A stretch of 5,764 bases of DNA, taken from the NCBI GenBank assembly GCA_017958845.1, contig JAGDBW010000013.1:1-5764 (forward strand), in the 5' to 3' direction. A program made the translations under genes and the position numbers. The stretch comes from Clostridia bacterium. Lineage in GTDB: Bacteria; Bacillota; Clostridia; Oscillospirales; CAG-272. Shown piece after piece: positions 5,446 through 5,764 of this stretch (position 1 is its first letter; each line of letters begins with the position of its first letter). Under the pieces are notes generated by a model. That model saw only the letters and a program-made list of their open reading frames with translations. It was not told the DNA's origin and made no database searches.

Positions 5446-5474
5446 AGCATACACGTCAGACGGCGAGTTGTCAA
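5446..5474 (-). promoter_or_regulatory. Strong sigma-A promoter of the SGNH hydrolase gene
   Basis: Read on the minus strand: perfect -35 TTGACA (5474-5469), 17-bp spacer, -10 TATGCT (5451-5446). It is the closest match to consensus in the window. The predicted start near 5439 gives a leader of about 25 nt with a clear ribosome binding site. Confidence 0.85.
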
Positions 5475-5697
5475 GGGTGTTTGTTCTCCGTCTTTTTCTT
5501 TTGGCAGGCGGGGGAGCGCTCGATGGTCGGCGGGCGATCTGCGTGCGGCCTCTCTCACCTGTGAGCGACGGGGACAAAACAGGGAGGCGCCGTCGAGCGT
5601 CCGGCTCGCTCTCGTGCCTGAAGGCGCGGTTTTGGGTAGGGGTTTTTTCTGTTTTCGGATATTTTGGCGGGGAGGGCGGCAAAAGAACGCTTGTTTT
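5475..5697. other. Intergenic region upstream of the SGNH gene, no gene supported
   Basis: Open frames exist here on both strands, but they encode Arg/Pro/Ser-rich sequence with no recognisable family and run over the SGNH gene or its promoter. The only structure seen is a short stem CGAGC-GTCCG-GCTCG near 5593-5607. I find no RNA gene. Confidence 0.45.
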
Positions 5698-5725
5698 TTG
5701 TCATAGCGGCGAGTCGCCGTATCAA
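5698..5725 (+). promoter_or_regulatory. Possible plus-strand promoter with palindrome in the spacer
   Basis: -35 TTGTCA (5698-5703), 16-bp spacer, -10 TATCAA (5720-5725). The spacer contains the inverted repeat CGGCGA-G-TCGCCG (5707-5719). The predicted start falls at the base of the hairpin at 5730-5759. The -10 is only a four-of-six match, and any gene served would lie outside the window. Confidence 0.27.
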
Positions 5726-5729
5726 AGAA

Positions 5730-5759
5730 CGAAAGCACACGGACGACCGTGTGCTTTCG
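5730..5759 (-). terminator. 13-bp perfect hairpin at the right edge, probable terminator
   Basis: Arms CGAAAGCACACGG (5730-5742) and CCGTGTGCTTTCG (5747-5759) with a 4-nt loop. Read on the minus strand the stem is followed by a fairly T-rich tail (TTCTTTG), which would suit the end of a minus-strand gene lying to the right. Plus-strand sequence after the stem is cut off by the window edge, so a plus-strand or bidirectional role cannot be excluded. The hairpin itself is certain; its function and orientation are not. Confidence 0.5.
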
Positions 5760-5764
5760 CTGCG

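Noticed and set aside
4821..5738. 305-codon minus-strand open frame at the right end
   Set aside because: It overlaps the SGNH gene in another frame, is Arg/Pro-rich and lacks motifs; the SGNH frame has all its catalytic blocks, a ribosome site and a promoter.

Overview
The window is GC-rich bacterial chromosome (GC-rich third codon positions, AT-rich promoter and leader segments). The genes suggest an anaerobic, probably spore-forming member of the Clostridia. Pointers are a TepA/YmfB-type ClpP-like protease, a DUF975 membrane protein, a GGGtGRT-family protein beside a NifU-like protein, and a PduL phosphotransacylase. Promoters are of the sigma-A type with 17-bp spacers, and Shine-Dalgarno sites are strong. 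Assignment to a genus is not possible from this sequence.

Layout. Positions 1-1734 (minus strand) hold a compact three-gene operon: pduL, then a NifU-N-like iron-sulfur scaffold protein, then the first 145 codons of a GGGtGRT-family protein that runs off the left edge. Gaps are 13-14 bp, each with its own ribosome binding site, and one good promoter (1773-1801) serves all three. Divergently, 1903-2580 (plus) is a TepA-like ClpP-fold serine protease. It is followed by a separate AraC-family regulator (2694-3755, plus) with its own extended -10 promoter and a strong intrinsic terminator (3787-3823). Convergent to it, 3896-4492 (minus) encodes a DUF975 multi-pass membrane protein whose leader carries a perfect 12-bp tandem repeat. 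Then 4715-5413 (minus) encodes a cytoplasmic SGNH/GDSL hydrolase with a near-consensus TTGACA-17-TATGCT promoter. The last ~290 bp hold no supportable gene but contain a 13-bp perfect hairpin at the right edge and a possible plus-strand promoter.

Functional picture. Only the left operon looks like genes working together: a phosphotransacylase (acyl-CoA to acyl-phosphate) with two proteins of a poorly understood, cysteine-rich, iron-sulfur-related pair. The four right-hand genes look like independent transcription units with no evident common pathway. No mobile element, CRISPR array, tRNA or rRNA was recognised. The best candidate for under-described biology is the pduL / NifU-like / GGGtGRT operon, with the palindrome over its -35 element as a possible control site.
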